Shown here: piece after piece, positions 9,432 to 17,589 of the stretch
How the letters are laid out: each line of letters begins with the position of its first letter
Numbering within the stretch: position 1 is the first letter of the stretch
Origin: Kaistella palustris DSM 21579
GTDB taxonomy: Bacteria > Bacteroidota > Bacteroidia > Flavobacteriales > Weeksellaceae
Direction: 5' to 3'
Assembly: GCF_000422265.1 (NCBI RefSeq)
Contig: NZ_KE383813.1
Coordinates: 297,919 to 361,918 of the forward strand
Length of the DNA stretch: 64,000 nucleotides
Program-made: the position numbers and the translations under genes
The notes under the pieces: generated by a model
What the model was told of the DNA's origin: nothing
What the model saw: the letters and a program-made list of their open reading frames with translations, nothing else
Database searches by the model: none

Positions 9432-9468
9432 TAAAAAAAAATTGAGATCCAAATAATATGAATCTCAA
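9432..9468 (-). terminator. Rho-independent terminator of dnaN
   Basis: On the minus strand: stem TTGAGAT / ATCTCAA with a roughly 13-nt loop, followed by nine T. It lies about 30 bp beyond the dnaN stop codon. Confidence 0.8.
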
Positions 9469-9499
9469 CCTTAATTTTGTGAATGTGCTCTACGGATAA

Positions 9500-10630
9500 T
9501 TACATTCCTATGACCGGCATCGAAAGCATCAGAATATTCTCTTCTGCTTCCAAACCGTCTACAGGCTCAATAATTCCCGGTCTGTTCGGCTGCGACATTT
9601 TCATAGTGATATCATCTGAATTCAGCACAGAAAGCATTTCCGTTAAAAACCTGGAGCTAAAACCAATGTTGATGTCCTCGCCATTGTAATCGCACGGAAT
9701 CTGCATGTCGGCTTTGTTTGCATATTCTGTATCTTCGGCATGAAGGTGAAGAATATTTCCCGAAAGTTTGAAGCGCACCTGATTGGTGGATTTGTTAGAC
9801 ATGATCGAAGCTCTTCGGATTGAACTCAAAAGCAAATTCCTGTTGATCGTCAGCACATTTGGATTTTCTTTTGGTATTACGGCGCTGTAATTGGGATATT
9901 TCCCATCGATAAGCCTACAGATCCAGATATTGTTTCCAAAAGTGAATTTCGCCATATTTTCATTAAACTCAATGATTACATCGTCGTTTGAATTGGCTAA
10001 AATATTTTTAAAGATTGCCAAAGGTTTTTTCGGCATGATGAATTCGATAGGTTCGGCATTGATCAAGTCCTTTCTTTTATAAACTACCAAACGGTGCGAA
10101 TCTGTGGAGACAAAATTCGTTTCATCTTCTTTAAACTGAAACAGTACGCCTGTCATTACAGGGCGAAGTGAATCGTTGCTCGTAGCAAAAAGCGTATTGT
10201 TTAAAGCTTCGGCTAAAACTCCCGCAGAAATCTTAACACTTTGTGACGCGTCAAATTCGGGTAATTCCGGATAATCTTCTGCATTATCAAGTGCTACAGC
10301 GAAGTTGTCTTTCTCGTCCAGAATTTCCAGCAAACTGCCGTTTCCGTCTTCAGAGTCCTTAACCGACAGGGTCAAAGGCTGTTCGTTATAAGTTTTTACA
10401 AAATCCTGAAAAATCTTGGCAGGAACCGCAAACTTACCGGAATCGTCGGATTTTACATCGAGTGTTGTAACAAGAGTAGTCTCACCGTCGGAAGCAGTAA
10501 TTTTCAGATGATTTTCCTGAAGTTCGAACAGATAGTTTTCCAGAATTGGTCTGGACTGTGAACTGGAGATCACACCACTTACGGTGTTTAAAGCTTTCTG
10601 TAATTCCCCGCTGGCAACAATAAATTTCAT
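9500..10630 (-). CDS. dnaN: DNA polymerase III beta sliding clamp
   Basis: A 376-residue clamp protein of standard length, with three repeated clamp domains of about 120 residues each. Recognisable features are SQSRPILENYLFE in domain 1, NDSLRPVMTGVLF in domain 2, and the C-terminal MPVIGM that closes the peptide-binding cleft. It forms the ring dimer that tethers replicative and translesion polymerases; in this window it would be the partner of DinB (QMNLF motif), the DnaE-like polymerase and HolA. A TATATTTG box at 10693-10700 is a candidate promoter. No dnaA or recF lies beside it, so this is not the classical origin-linked context. Confidence 0.97.
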   Translation of the reverse strand: MKFIVASGELQKALNTVSGVISSSQSRPILENYLFELQENHLKITASDGETTLVTTLDVKSDDSGKFAVPAKIFQDFVKTYNEQPLTLSVKDSEDGNGSLLEILDEKDNFAVALDNAEDYPELPEFDASQSVKISAGVLAEALNNTLFATSNDSLRPVMTGVLFQFKEDETNFVSTDSHRLVVYKRKDLINAEPIEFIMPKKPLAIFKNILANSNDDVIIEFNENMAKFTFGNNIWICRLIDGKYPNYSAVIPKENPNVLTINRNLLLSSIRRASIMSNKSTNQVRFKLSGNILHLHAEDTEYANKADMQIPCDYNGEDINIGFSSRFLTEMLSVLNSDDITMKMSQPNRPGIIEPVDGLEAEENILMLSMPVIGM

Positions 10631-10692
10631 TTGATCGTTTTTATTTTCTTCTTTAAAGTTGATTCAGATCAGCCTTTAAAAAAATATTTTCA

Positions 10693-10700
10693 CAAATATA
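10693..10700 (-). promoter_or_regulatory. Candidate -7 box for dnaN
   Basis: TATATTTG on the minus strand, 62 bp upstream of the dnaN ATG, fits TAnnTTTG. The spacing to an upstream TTTG is about 24 bp, slightly long. Confidence 0.4.
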
Positions 10701-10768
10701 TGAATTTGACCTAAATGAAGGAAACAAACCTCTAAATTAAAAATGAAATCAAGTAAAAGTTATCAACA

Positions 10769-11485
10769 TCAGTCAGTCTTTCCGGAACTCGCTGTTTTAT
10801 TGCCCGAACCATCAATCGAAATGAGGATTGCAAAGTACAGCATGTGATAGTTTACATTTCCTTTTCGTGCAAATTCGCGCTGGAAATGATAGCCCGAAGC
10901 CACTGCCAGGTTTTCATCGAGCTGATATTTTAAACCGCCATAAATTACATTTCGCGCAAGCGATGGACTTCTGTTGGTAATAAAAAAAACTTCGTCGTAC
11001 ACATTTGCAGAAAGTGCGCCGCCTTTTACGGTTTCAGCAGTAAGAGGAACAGAAATGTTCAGGCGGTAACGCAAGCGGATCCTGTCGGAATATTTCTTGA
11101 TCACAGGTTCATAAAACCAACTTTTTTCTGCGCGCAGGCGGTTTTCAAAAGTGTATTTTCCGCTTTTCAGCTCGATTGCGTCCTGAAGCCAGACCTGAAA
11201 TTCCCGCTTATCAAAAAGCTCATTTTCATAATAGCCATTTTTGCCGAAACCGACTGAAAGTTTGTGGTATTCAGATAAATTATAGCCGCCACTTGCTTTC
11301 ATTTCATAATAATCCGGAACGGAAAAATCCTCATACGCGCGAAGGTTACCTTCTGCATTAAGAAAAAAATTGGGATTAATTTTATACGTTACAGATATCG
11401 TGCTGTTACTGGAAAAATAGTCCTCCTGTGCAAAAGCTGCTGAATGAATTAAAATCAACAGTAAAATTAAACCTCGTTTTTTCAT
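10769..11485 (-). CDS. DUF2490-type outer-membrane beta-barrel protein
   Basis: A 238-residue secreted protein. I choose the ATG at 11485 (MKKRGLILLL) because it begins a clean signal peptide ending HSAAFAQ; the open frame extends further upstream but without a leader-like sequence. The mature protein alternates polar and aromatic residues in beta strands, with the conserved W-x-Q-D and R-x-R-Y-R pieces seen in DUF2490 proteins, and is probably a small outer-membrane barrel. Its function is unknown. It has no operon partner. Confidence 0.75.
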   Translation of the reverse strand: MKKRGLILLLILIHSAAFAQEDYFSSNSTISVTYKINPNFFLNAEGNLRAYEDFSVPDYYEMKASGGYNLSEYHKLSVGFGKNGYYENELFDKREFQVWLQDAIELKSGKYTFENRLRAEKSWFYEPVIKKYSDRIRLRYRLNISVPLTAETVKGGALSANVYDEVFFITNRSPSLARNVIYGGLKYQLDENLAVASGYHFQREFARKGNVNYHMLYFAILISIDGSGNKTASSGKTD

Positions 11486-11565
11486 GCAGCTAAAATACAG
11501 AATTATGGAAATGATAATTTGCGCAACTGCTAGGTCAAAACATGACTTTTTCCAGGCAATCACCC

Positions 11566-11598
11566 TAAAAAAAAGATGTCACCTGCTTGGCGACATCC
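11566..11598 (-). terminator. Rho-independent terminator of a short minus-strand transcript
   Basis: Minus strand: GATGTCGCC - AAGCA - GGTGACATC (9-bp stem, one G-U) followed directly by eight T. No conventional minus-strand gene ends here; it closes the short unit that starts near 11690. Confidence 0.85.
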
Positions 11599-11620
11599 TG
11601 TTGTTTGTGATTAATAAACG

Positions 11621-11671
11621 TTATCTTTTTCTCATCAAATGTGTAATCAAATCATTCAGTAGTTTTCTCAT
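11621..11671 (-). CDS. Putative 16-residue peptide or sRNA, reads MRKLLNDLITHLMRKR
   Basis: A very short frame with ATG at 11671 and TAA ending at 11621. What makes it notable is its context on the minus strand: a TAnnTTTG promoter box (TATCTTTG, 11693-11700) about 20 bp upstream, and a strong terminator about 25 bp downstream. The predicted transcript is about 125 nt. The peptide would be basic and amphipathic. It may be a small protein, a leader peptide without a gene, or an sRNA in which the frame is accidental. I do not recognise it. Confidence 0.4.
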   Translation of the reverse strand: MRKLLNDLITHLMRKR

Positions 11672-11692
11672 GATTGTTACATATTTGTACTA

Positions 11693-11700
11693 CAAAGATA
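11693..11700 (-). promoter_or_regulatory. Promoter -7 box of the short minus-strand transcript
   Basis: TATCTTTG is an exact TAnnTTTG match. TTTG about 17 bp upstream (in TTTGGAGCC) serves as the -33 element. It faces away from uvrA, whose own box is at 11769. Confidence 0.6.
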
Positions 11701-11768
11701 AAAAAATATTTCGGCTCCAAACAAATTCCAGGCTAAGTTTTGTAAAACCTTTTCCTTAAAAAAATCCG

Positions 11769-11776
11769 TATTTTTG
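11769..11776 (+). promoter_or_regulatory. Candidate -7 box for uvrA
   Basis: TATTTTTG fits TAnnTTTG and is 17 bp before the uvrA ATG at 11794. An upstream TTTG is about 26 bp away, longer than usual. Confidence 0.45.
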
Positions 11777-11793
11777 TATGTTCAATTTTACCT

Positions 11794-14577
11794 ATGACTA
11801 CAGATACAGATATCGATATAAAAAAAGAGATTTTCGTAAAAAACGCGCATCTGAACAACCTTAAACACATTGATGTGCTTCTGCCAAAGAACAGACTCAT
11901 TGTGATTACCGGCGTTTCGGGCAGCGGGAAATCATCGCTGGCATTCGACACCATTTATGCAGAAGGTCAACGCCGTTATGTGGAAAGTTTAAGCTCCTAC
12001 GCCAGGCAGTTTTTGGGAAAGCTGGAGAAACCCAAGGTTGATGATATTAAAGGTTTAGCGCCTTCAATTGCCATACAGCAAAAAGTAATTTCCAGCAACC
12101 CGCGCTCGACTGTGGGAACTTCAACGGAGATTTATGATTACCTGAAACTTCTTTTTGCACGCGTGGGCCGAACTTACTCGCCGGTTTCGGGAAAGGAGGT
12201 GAAAAAAGATTCGGTGACAGATGTAATAAATTTCATTAAAGAAAATGAAAACCAGACTTTTCTCCTCCGCAGTCCGCTTAAGTTTGATGTTTCGCAGTTT
12301 ACGGAACAACTGAAAACGCTGAAAGTCCTGGGATTTACACGCCTGGAGGTGAACGGAAATGTCGCAGGCATCGAAGATCTGGAAAGTTTCGGTTTTGCGC
12401 CGGAAAAGGATATGGAAATCCATTTGGTCATCGACCGTTTTAAATATGAAGAAGACGACAGTTTTCTCCAGCGGCTCGCGGATTCTATTCAAATGGCTTT
12501 TTATGAAGGTCACGGCTATTGTTCCCTAAAAAATACGGACACCGGAACGATCACGGAATTTTCGAATAAATTTGAGCTCGACGGGATTGAGTTTATGGAA
12601 CCCAATGTTCATTTCTTCAGTTTTAATAATCCGTACGGCGCCTGCCCCGAATGTGAAGGTTATGGCAAAGTCATCGGCATCGACGAAGACCTGGTCATCC
12701 CCAATAAAAATCTTTCGGTTTTCGAAGAAGCTGTGGCGAGCTGGAAAGGCGAGAGCATGAGCGAGTGGAAGAAAAACTTCATTAAAAAAGCCAAAGACTT
12801 CCCCATCCATAAACCTTACCATCAGTTGACCAAAGAGCAGAAAAACTATTTATGGAAAGGCGACGGCAGCAGAAGTTTCCCTTCGATCAACAGTTTCTTT
12901 AAAATGCTGGAGGAAAACCTGTATAAAATCCAGTACCGCGTAATGCTTTCCCGATACCGCGGAAAAACGCTGTGTCCCAGCTGTGAAGGTCTGCGCCTGC
13001 GCGAGGAAACCAGATGGGTGAAAATAGACGGACACAATATTCAGTCAGTAATCGAACTTCCGCTGGATGAATTTTTGCCCTTGATAAAATCGCTGAAACT
13101 CAACGAGCACGATGCCGAAATAGCCAGACGGCTCTTGTACGAAATCACAACGCGCCTGGAATTTTTGGAGAAAGTTGGTCTAGGTTATCTTACCATCAAC
13201 AGAACCTCGAACACGCTTTCCGGTGGTGAAAGTCAGCGGATCAATCTGGCGACAAGTCTGGGAAGTTCGCTGGTTGGTTCTATTTATATTTTAGATGAAC
13301 CCTCGATCGGACTGCACTCAAAAGATACCGAAAATCTGATTGAAGTTTTAAAAAACCTGCGCGATCTGGGCAACACTGTGATCGTGGTGGAACATGACGA
13401 AGATGTGATGAAAGCTGCAGATTATATCATCGATATCGGTCCGGAAGCCGGCTATTTGGGTGGCGAACTCGTTTTTGCCGGAAATTTCGAAGAACTTGAA
13501 AATGCAGATACTTTAACATCAAAATACCTGACCGGCCGTTTAGAAATTAAAGTGCCGGCCAAGCGGAGAAAACCCAAAGAATGGATTCATATCAAAGGTG
13601 CGCGGCAAAATAACCTGAAAAACATTGATGTTGATGTTCCGCTGGAATGTCTGGTGGTAATTTCGGGCGTTTCCGGCAGCGGCAAATCGACTTTAATGAA
13701 AGAAATTCTGACGAATGACATTCAGATCCAACTGGGAATGGGTGGAAAAAAAGGCGATTATGATTCCGTAGAATTCCCGAAAAAACTCGTTAAAAACATT
13801 GAATTGATCGACCAGAATCCGATCGGGAAATCCTCGCGCTCAAATCCCGTGACTTATTTAAAGGCTTACGATGATATCCGCGACCTTTTCTCGAAACAGA
13901 AATCTGCTGCTGTACAAGGGCTGAAACCAAAGCATTTTTCCTTTAATGTTGATGGCGGCCGCTGCGACGATTGTAAAGGCGAAGGCGTAATTACCGTTTC
14001 GATGCAGTTTATGGCCGATATTGAACTGGAATGTGAAACCTGCCATGGCACGCGTTTTAAAAATGAGATCCTGGAAGTGAAATATGATGAAAAGAACATC
14101 TCCGACGTTCTGCACATGACCGTAGACGAGGCGATCGAGTTTTTCAAAGAAAACAAACAGGAAAAAATTGTCACCAAACTGAAACCGCTGCAGGAAGTTG
14201 GTTTGGGTTATCTGCAACTCGGTCAGAGCTCTTCTACCCTTTCCGGTGGCGAAGCGCAGCGTGTGAAACTCGCGTCGTTTTTGGTAAAAGGTGTAACCAC
14301 GGATAAAACTTTATTTATTTTCGATGAACCTTCGACAGGTCTGCATTTTCATGATATCAATAAGTTGCTGCAATCGCTTCAGGCCTTGATCGAACTTGGG
14401 CATTCGGTAGTTGTGATCGAACATCAGCCCGATATCATCAAGACTGCGGATTATATTATTGACATTGGTCCCGGAGCAGGAAAGCATGGTGGCGAAGTGG
14501 TTTTTGCCGGAACACCGGAAGATTTGATTAAAAATCAACAATCGCACACTGCGAAATATTTAACAGAGAAACTGTAG
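11794..14577 (+). CDS. uvrA: Excinuclease ABC subunit A
   Basis: A 927-residue UvrA, close to the usual 940. It carries two ABC ATPase modules, each with a Walker A ([12 protein letters not shown] near the N-terminus, [10 protein letters not shown] in the second half), two LSGGE signatures and two Asp-Glu-Pro-Ser Walker B segments. Paired CxxC zinc modules are visible (CPECEGYG, CPSCEG, CDDCKGEG, CETCHG). The UvrB-binding and DNA-binding insertions expected between Walker A and signature of the first module are present. It recognises bulky DNA lesions with UvrB in the cytoplasm. Single-gene unit with its own terminator. The paralogue at 34056 is a shorter, UvrA2-like protein. Confidence 0.97.
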   Translation: MTTDTDIDIKKEIFVKNAHLNNLKHIDVLLPKNRLIVITGVSGSGKSSLAFDTIYAEGQRRYVESLSSYARQFLGKLEKPKVDDIKGLAPSIAIQQKVISSNPRSTVGTSTEIYDYLKLLFARVGRTYSPVSGKEVKKDSVTDVINFIKENENQTFLLRSPLKFDVSQFTEQLKTLKVLGFTRLEVNGNVAGIEDLESFGFAPEKDMEIHLVIDRFKYEEDDSFLQRLADSIQMAFYEGHGYCSLKNTDTGTITEFSNKFELDGIEFMEPNVHFFSFNNPYGACPECEGYGKVIGIDEDLVIPNKNLSVFEEAVASWKGESMSEWKKNFIKKAKDFPIHKPYHQLTKEQKNYLWKGDGSRSFPSINSFFKMLEENLYKIQYRVMLSRYRGKTLCPSCEGLRLREETRWVKIDGHNIQSVIELPLDEFLPLIKSLKLNEHDAEIARRLLYEITTRLEFLEKVGLGYLTINRTSNTLSGGESQRINLATSLGSSLVGSIYILDEPSIGLHSKDTENLIEVLKNLRDLGNTVIVVEHDEDVMKAADYIIDIGPEAGYLGGELVFAGNFEELENADTLTSKYLTGRLEIKVPAKRRKPKEWIHIKGARQNNLKNIDVDVPLECLVVISGVSGSGKSTLMKEILTNDIQIQLGMGGKKGDYDSVEFPKKLVKNIELIDQNPIGKSSRSNPVTYLKAYDDIRDLFSKQKSAAVQGLKPKHFSFNVDGGRCDDCKGEGVITVSMQFMADIELECETCHGTRFKNEILEVKYDEKNISDVLHMTVDEAIEFFKENKQEKIVTKLKPLQEVGLGYLQLGQSSSTLSGGEAQRVKLASFLVKGVTTDKTLFIFDEPSTGLHFHDINKLLQSLQALIELGHSVVVIEHQPDIIKTADYIIDIGPGAGKHGGEVVFAGTPEDLIKNQQSHTAKYLTEKL

Positions 14578-14669
14578 ACGGGATCAGTCTAAATTATATG
14601 GAAGACGATCGTAAAACGAAGGTTTTGCGGTGAACATCAAAAAAGTTTTTAGAAATATTCAGTTAAAAT

Positions 14670-14697
14670 TAAAGTCAGCTTTTTGGAGCTGACTTTT
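14670..14697 (+). terminator. Rho-independent terminator of uvrA
   Basis: Stem AGTCAGCT / AGCTGACT with a TTTTGG loop, followed by a T run; about 95 bp after the uvrA stop. It is preceded by an A tract, so it could act in both directions. Confidence 0.75.
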
Positions 14698-14859
14698 TGT
14701 TTGTATATTTTTCATTTTTAATAAATAAAACGAAAATTTTTCTTTTTTTTTCTAAGACCGTAGCAATATATTAATTAATTTAGTTTATTGAATATGTTAT
14801 ACTTTTTTTAGCAAAAGCCTTATTGTTTACAGATTTTACCGTGGCAAAACTACAAACGT

Positions 14860-15012
14860 ATGATTGAAAAGATTCCAGTTGCAAAAGTTTGGGATCAACT
14901 GCACGCTTTTATTCTGCTGAACCAGCCCATGAAAAAGAAACCAAGCCAAATTATTGTCATTATATCTGAAAGATTTGTACATGTAAAATGGTCCGCGATT
15001 AAAATTCCGTAA
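14860..15012 (+). CDS. Possible 50-residue small protein upstream of the SET gene
   Basis: A 50-codon frame from ATG 14860 to TAA 15012, in a 490-bp stretch that otherwise holds only the uvrA terminator. The product begins MIEKIPVAKVWDQLH and has a mixed-charge N-terminal half and a beta-like hydrophobic second half (IIVIIS). It ends 58 bp before the SET-domain gene, on the same strand. No similarity is recognised, and at this length chance is a fair alternative; composition looks coding-like. Confidence 0.3.
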   Translation: MIEKIPVAKVWDQLHAFILLNQPMKKKPSQIIVIISERFVHVKWSAIKIP

Positions 15013-15070
15013 AATGAAAAAACTGTTTATCCAATAAGTCTCGAACGCTACTCACTAACGAAAAGCAAGC

Positions 15071-15535
15071 ATGAAAAACAGTAAAAAATTTATAGACCGG
15101 GATTTCATATTGGTAAAGAGCTCACCTATTCATGGTAAAGGTGTATTTGCGAAAAAAGCAATTCCCAAAGGAACGCGAATCATTGAATATATGGGTAAGC
15201 GAATCCTTAAGGAGGATTTACCCTCAGACCGTGAAAAAGGATTAACTTCTTTAGTATACGTGATGCGCTTAGATGATTTAACAGCTATTGACGGTGAACG
15301 GGAAGGAAATGATGCGCGATTTTTTAATCACAGCTGTATGCCCAATTGCGAAGTCTATTTTTTTGATCAAATACCTTACATCTATGCCATGGAAGACATC
15401 ATTGAAGGAGCAGAACTTTTTTTCGACTATCAATTGGGCAGTTCATCGGAACAAATCCTAAGTCTCGCGGAGAAAATAAAACTGCATCCTTGCCACTGTG
15501 GCGCCGCTAACTGTAGAAAAACACTGATTCAATAA
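15071..15535 (+). CDS. SET domain-containing protein, putative protein lysine methyltransferase
   Basis: A 154-residue compact SET protein. The HGKGVFA motif (21-27) and the NHSC pseudo-knot motif (86-89) that build the AdoMet and lysine channel are present, as is the catalytic-type tyrosine in FFDY (Y120). A post-SET zinc-binding cluster CxC...C (C141, C143, C148) follows. SET proteins transfer methyl groups to lysine side chains; bacterial versions are sporadic and substrates are mostly unknown. There is no signal peptide, so it is cytoplasmic. It is followed 15 bp later by a secreted protein gene and may share its transcript. Domain call firm; substrate unknown. Confidence 0.9.
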   Translation: MKNSKKFIDRDFILVKSSPIHGKGVFAKKAIPKGTRIIEYMGKRILKEDLPSDREKGLTSLVYVMRLDDLTAIDGEREGNDARFFNHSCMPNCEVYFFDQIPYIYAMEDIIEGAELFFDYQLGSSSEQILSLAEKIKLHPCHCGAANCRKTLIQ

Positions 15536-15550
15536 TAAAAAAACAACACA

Positions 15551-16081
15551 ATGAAAACGATCATTTTTAACCCCACGTTCTGCTTCAGTAAAAACAACTT
15601 TCTGTCTGCAGCTGCTCTTATCACTTTACAGGCAGTATGTGCAAATGTACAGGCACAGAACAAGGAACAGGCTACTGTAAAAACACCTAAGAAAGAATCT
15701 ATGTATATTAAAATGAATCTTAAAAATGATTATTTAAAAATGGGATCCTTTCAGAAATGCAACTGCAATGAAAATCTACGCATTGAAGGGCTTTCAAAGA
15801 GAAATCCTGTTTTCCGCAATACCAAAGGCGAACTGTTTACACTCAATAGTTCGACCGGAGATATGATTTTTATAAAACCTGAAGTATGGTCTAAAAGCGA
15901 GTATTTCCAAAAACCAAAGAATTACGGTAAGGCAGAATCTTTCTCCTGGAAAACCAATAACTTCCGGCCAGAAATTAGGGTTCTCGGTCTTAATGACGAC
16001 GGTGCTACAGTTATGCAAAATAGTAAAGGCGAGAAATTTTATTTAAATCCGGAAAATGGAGATATGATCATCGTGAAATAG
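15551..16081 (+). CDS. Secreted protein with two internal repeats, unknown function
   Basis: A 176-residue protein with a long signal peptide ending near residue 36 (NVQAQ). The mature region carries two copies of a roughly 34-residue unit, at about 76-109 and 142-176. Each ends in the same pattern: a Lys-Gly-Glu, aromatic, Leu-Asn, then Gly-Asp-Met-Ile and Ile/Val-Lys (KGELFTLNSSTGDMIFIK and KGEKFYLNPENGDMIIVK). These look like paired beta-hairpin or one-blade modules. It lacks a type IX sorting domain and a lipobox. It sits 15 bp after the SET gene. No family recognised. Confidence 0.75.
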   Translation: MKTIIFNPTFCFSKNNFLSAAALITLQAVCANVQAQNKEQATVKTPKKESMYIKMNLKNDYLKMGSFQKCNCNENLRIEGLSKRNPVFRNTKGELFTLNSSTGDMIFIKPEVWSKSEYFQKPKNYGKAESFSWKTNNFRPEIRVLGLNDDGATVMQNSKGEKFYLNPENGDMIIVK

Positions 16082-16118
16082 TGGCTGCATACAATGTCTG
16101 CCAATTTGAGCCAGTAAC

Positions 16119-16145
16119 TCCGCTTGTAAAGAGCGGATTTTTTTT
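16119..16145 (+). terminator. Rho-independent terminator after the secreted repeat protein
   Basis: Stem TCCGCT / AGCGGA with loop TGTAAAG, followed by eight T. It is complete by itself, so the palindrome that follows at 16150 is not needed for termination. Confidence 0.8.
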
Positions 16146-16149
16146 GGGA

Positions 16150-16184
16150 GCGCTGTTAGAGCTTGGAGCTCTAACAGCGCTTTT
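16150..16184 (+). repeat. Palindromic dispersed repeat, copy 2
   Basis: GCGCTGTTAGAGCT - TGG - AGCTCTAACAGCGC followed by TTTT. The 14-bp arms are identical to copy 1 at 4697-4731; only one loop base differs. Here it sits between a normal terminator and tRNA-Arg. Confidence 0.85.
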
Positions 16185-16218
16185 GAAAAGAGGTTGAAAA
16201 CAATTACCTTTGCCACTC

Positions 16219-16290
16219 GGCTTCATAGTTCAACGGATAGAACAAAAGTTTCCTAAACTTTAGATCCGGGTTCGATTCCCAGTGAAGCTA
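16219..16290 (+). tRNA. tRNA-Arg (anticodon CCT)
   Basis: Cloverleaf is readable: acceptor GGCTTCA / TGAAGCT (G-U at the first pair), D arm GTTC...GAAC, anticodon stem AAAGT / ACTTT with loop TTCCTAA giving anticodon CCT, a short variable region, and T arm CCGGG-TTCGATT-CCCAG with one mismatch. The discriminator is A; CCA is not encoded. It reads AGG codons. Confidence 0.93.
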
Positions 16291-16315
16291 CTACGGAAAG
16301 AGCCAGATAAAAAAT

Positions 16316-16400
16316 AAAAAGAGCCAAGTGGAAACGCGGCTCTTTTTACTTGACTCTTTTTACCTGGCTCTTTTTACCTGGCTCTTTTCCCTTACTCTTT
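16316..16400. repeat. Terminator hairpin plus 14-bp tandem repeats
   Basis: A hairpin AAAAAGAGCC ... GGCTCTTTTT (16316-16346) overlaps a tandem array of a 14-bp unit TCTTTTTACCTGGC: copies at 16341, 16355 and 16369, then a 13-bp variant at 16383 and a partial one. Each unit restores a GGCTC-TTTTT end, so the array can form alternative hairpins with the upstream arm. It lies between tRNA-Arg (+) and the M28 peptidase (-) and likely terminates both. Confidence 0.7.
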
Positions 16401-16404
16401 AACA

Positions 16405-17415
16405 CTATTTCTTATCCACCGCAATTCTCTCTTTCCGATTCGCCAGTTCCCAGGCCGTGGCAAAAACCAGTTGTGCACGTTTCCTCAATGCTGCATAATC
16501 GATTTTATCCGATGTATCGGTGGGTTTGTGGTAATCCTCATGGATGCCGTCAAAATAAAAAATCACAGGAATGCCGTTTTTCGCAAAGTTGTAATGGTCT
16601 GAGCGGTAGTACAGGCGGTCTTTATCATTCGGATCATCGTATTTATAGTTCAGTTCCAGATTCACGGTCGCTTTGTTTGCGGCTTCGTTGATTTTCTTCA
16701 GCTCAGAGCTCAGCATTTCCGAGCCGATGGCGTATACATAATCTTTGCCGCAGTTGCCGGGATCGCATCTTCCGATCATGTCGATATTTAAATCGGCCAC
16801 GGTATTAGCCAAAGGGAAAACCGGATTTTCAGCGTAATATTTCGAGCCCAATAGTCCGTGCTCTTCGCCTGTCACGTGTAGAAACAGAATAGAACGTTTC
16901 GGACCGTTGCCTGCTTTTTTTGCTTTTTGAAAAGCTTCTGCAATTTCCAGAAGCGCGACTGTTCCGCTGCCATCGTCGTCCGCACCGTTGTAAATGTCGC
17001 CGTTGCTCATGCCCACGTGGTCGTAATGCGCAGAAATCACAATTACTTCTTCCGGTTTTTGTGTTCCTTCGATAAAGGCTAAGATATTTTCCGATTCGGG
17101 CAGACTTCCTCTTCTTCCATTTAAAGCTTCTTTCGGCACGGTCTGATAATAATTCTTCATCGATTGCGGGTGCGAAACGCCCATCTTCTGATACTGCTCA
17201 ATCAAATATCGCCCGGCTTTTTTCTGACCTTCACTTCCCGTATCGCGTCCTTCCATTTCGTCTGAAGCCACGATATACAGGTGTGTTTTCAACTCTTCAG
17301 AAGTAATCGATTCAAAGGATTTTTTAAAGGGTGAACCCGTATACGAAAGATTGGCGGCACAACTTTGTAAGAGTGCAAAAGCCAAGGGTAGGATCAGAAA
17401 ATTTGTTTTTTTCAT
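16405..17415 (-). CDS. M28 family peptidase lipoprotein
   Basis: A 336-residue exported zinc aminopeptidase-like protein. The signal peptide ends in lipobox LQSC, predicting lipidation at Cys19. M28 ligands are visible: SAHYDHVG (first His-Asp), GADDDGSGT (bridging Asp), TGEEHGLLGS (catalytic and ligand Glu), DMIG (Asp) and a C-terminal SDHYNF His. These enzymes remove N-terminal residues, here probably from extracellular or periplasmic peptides as a nutritional function. It is transcribed toward tRNA-Arg, with the tandem terminator array just past its stop. Confidence 0.92.
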   Translation of the reverse strand: MKKTNFLILPLAFALLQSCAANLSYTGSPFKKSFESITSEELKTHLYIVASDEMEGRDTGSEGQKKAGRYLIEQYQKMGVSHPQSMKNYYQTVPKEALNGRRGSLPESENILAFIEGTQKPEEVIVISAHYDHVGMSNGDIYNGADDDGSGTVALLEIAEAFQKAKKAGNGPKRSILFLHVTGEEHGLLGSKYYAENPVFPLANTVADLNIDMIGRCDPGNCGKDYVYAIGSEMLSSELKKINEAANKATVNLELNYKYDDPNDKDRLYYRSDHYNFAKNGIPVIFYFDGIHEDYHKPTDTSDKIDYAALRKRAQLVFATAWELANRKERIAVDKK

Positions 17416-17589
17416 TTATTATTTTTTTTGAACTTTAAATATAGGAGTAATTCTTTTAGTACTCAAAACATTCTTTCCGGTTCAACTTATAGCAGCTAAC
17501 TGGATGAAAATTTTGAGTTCTAAATTCTGCATGAATTTCTAGAATGTAAGTGATCAGTAAAAGATTTTTCGCTGGTTTCTTTATGGCAG

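Noticed and set aside
16219-16290. tRNA-Arg as an integration site of a mobile element
   Set aside because: No integrase gene and no duplicate of the tRNA 3' end are visible nearby.
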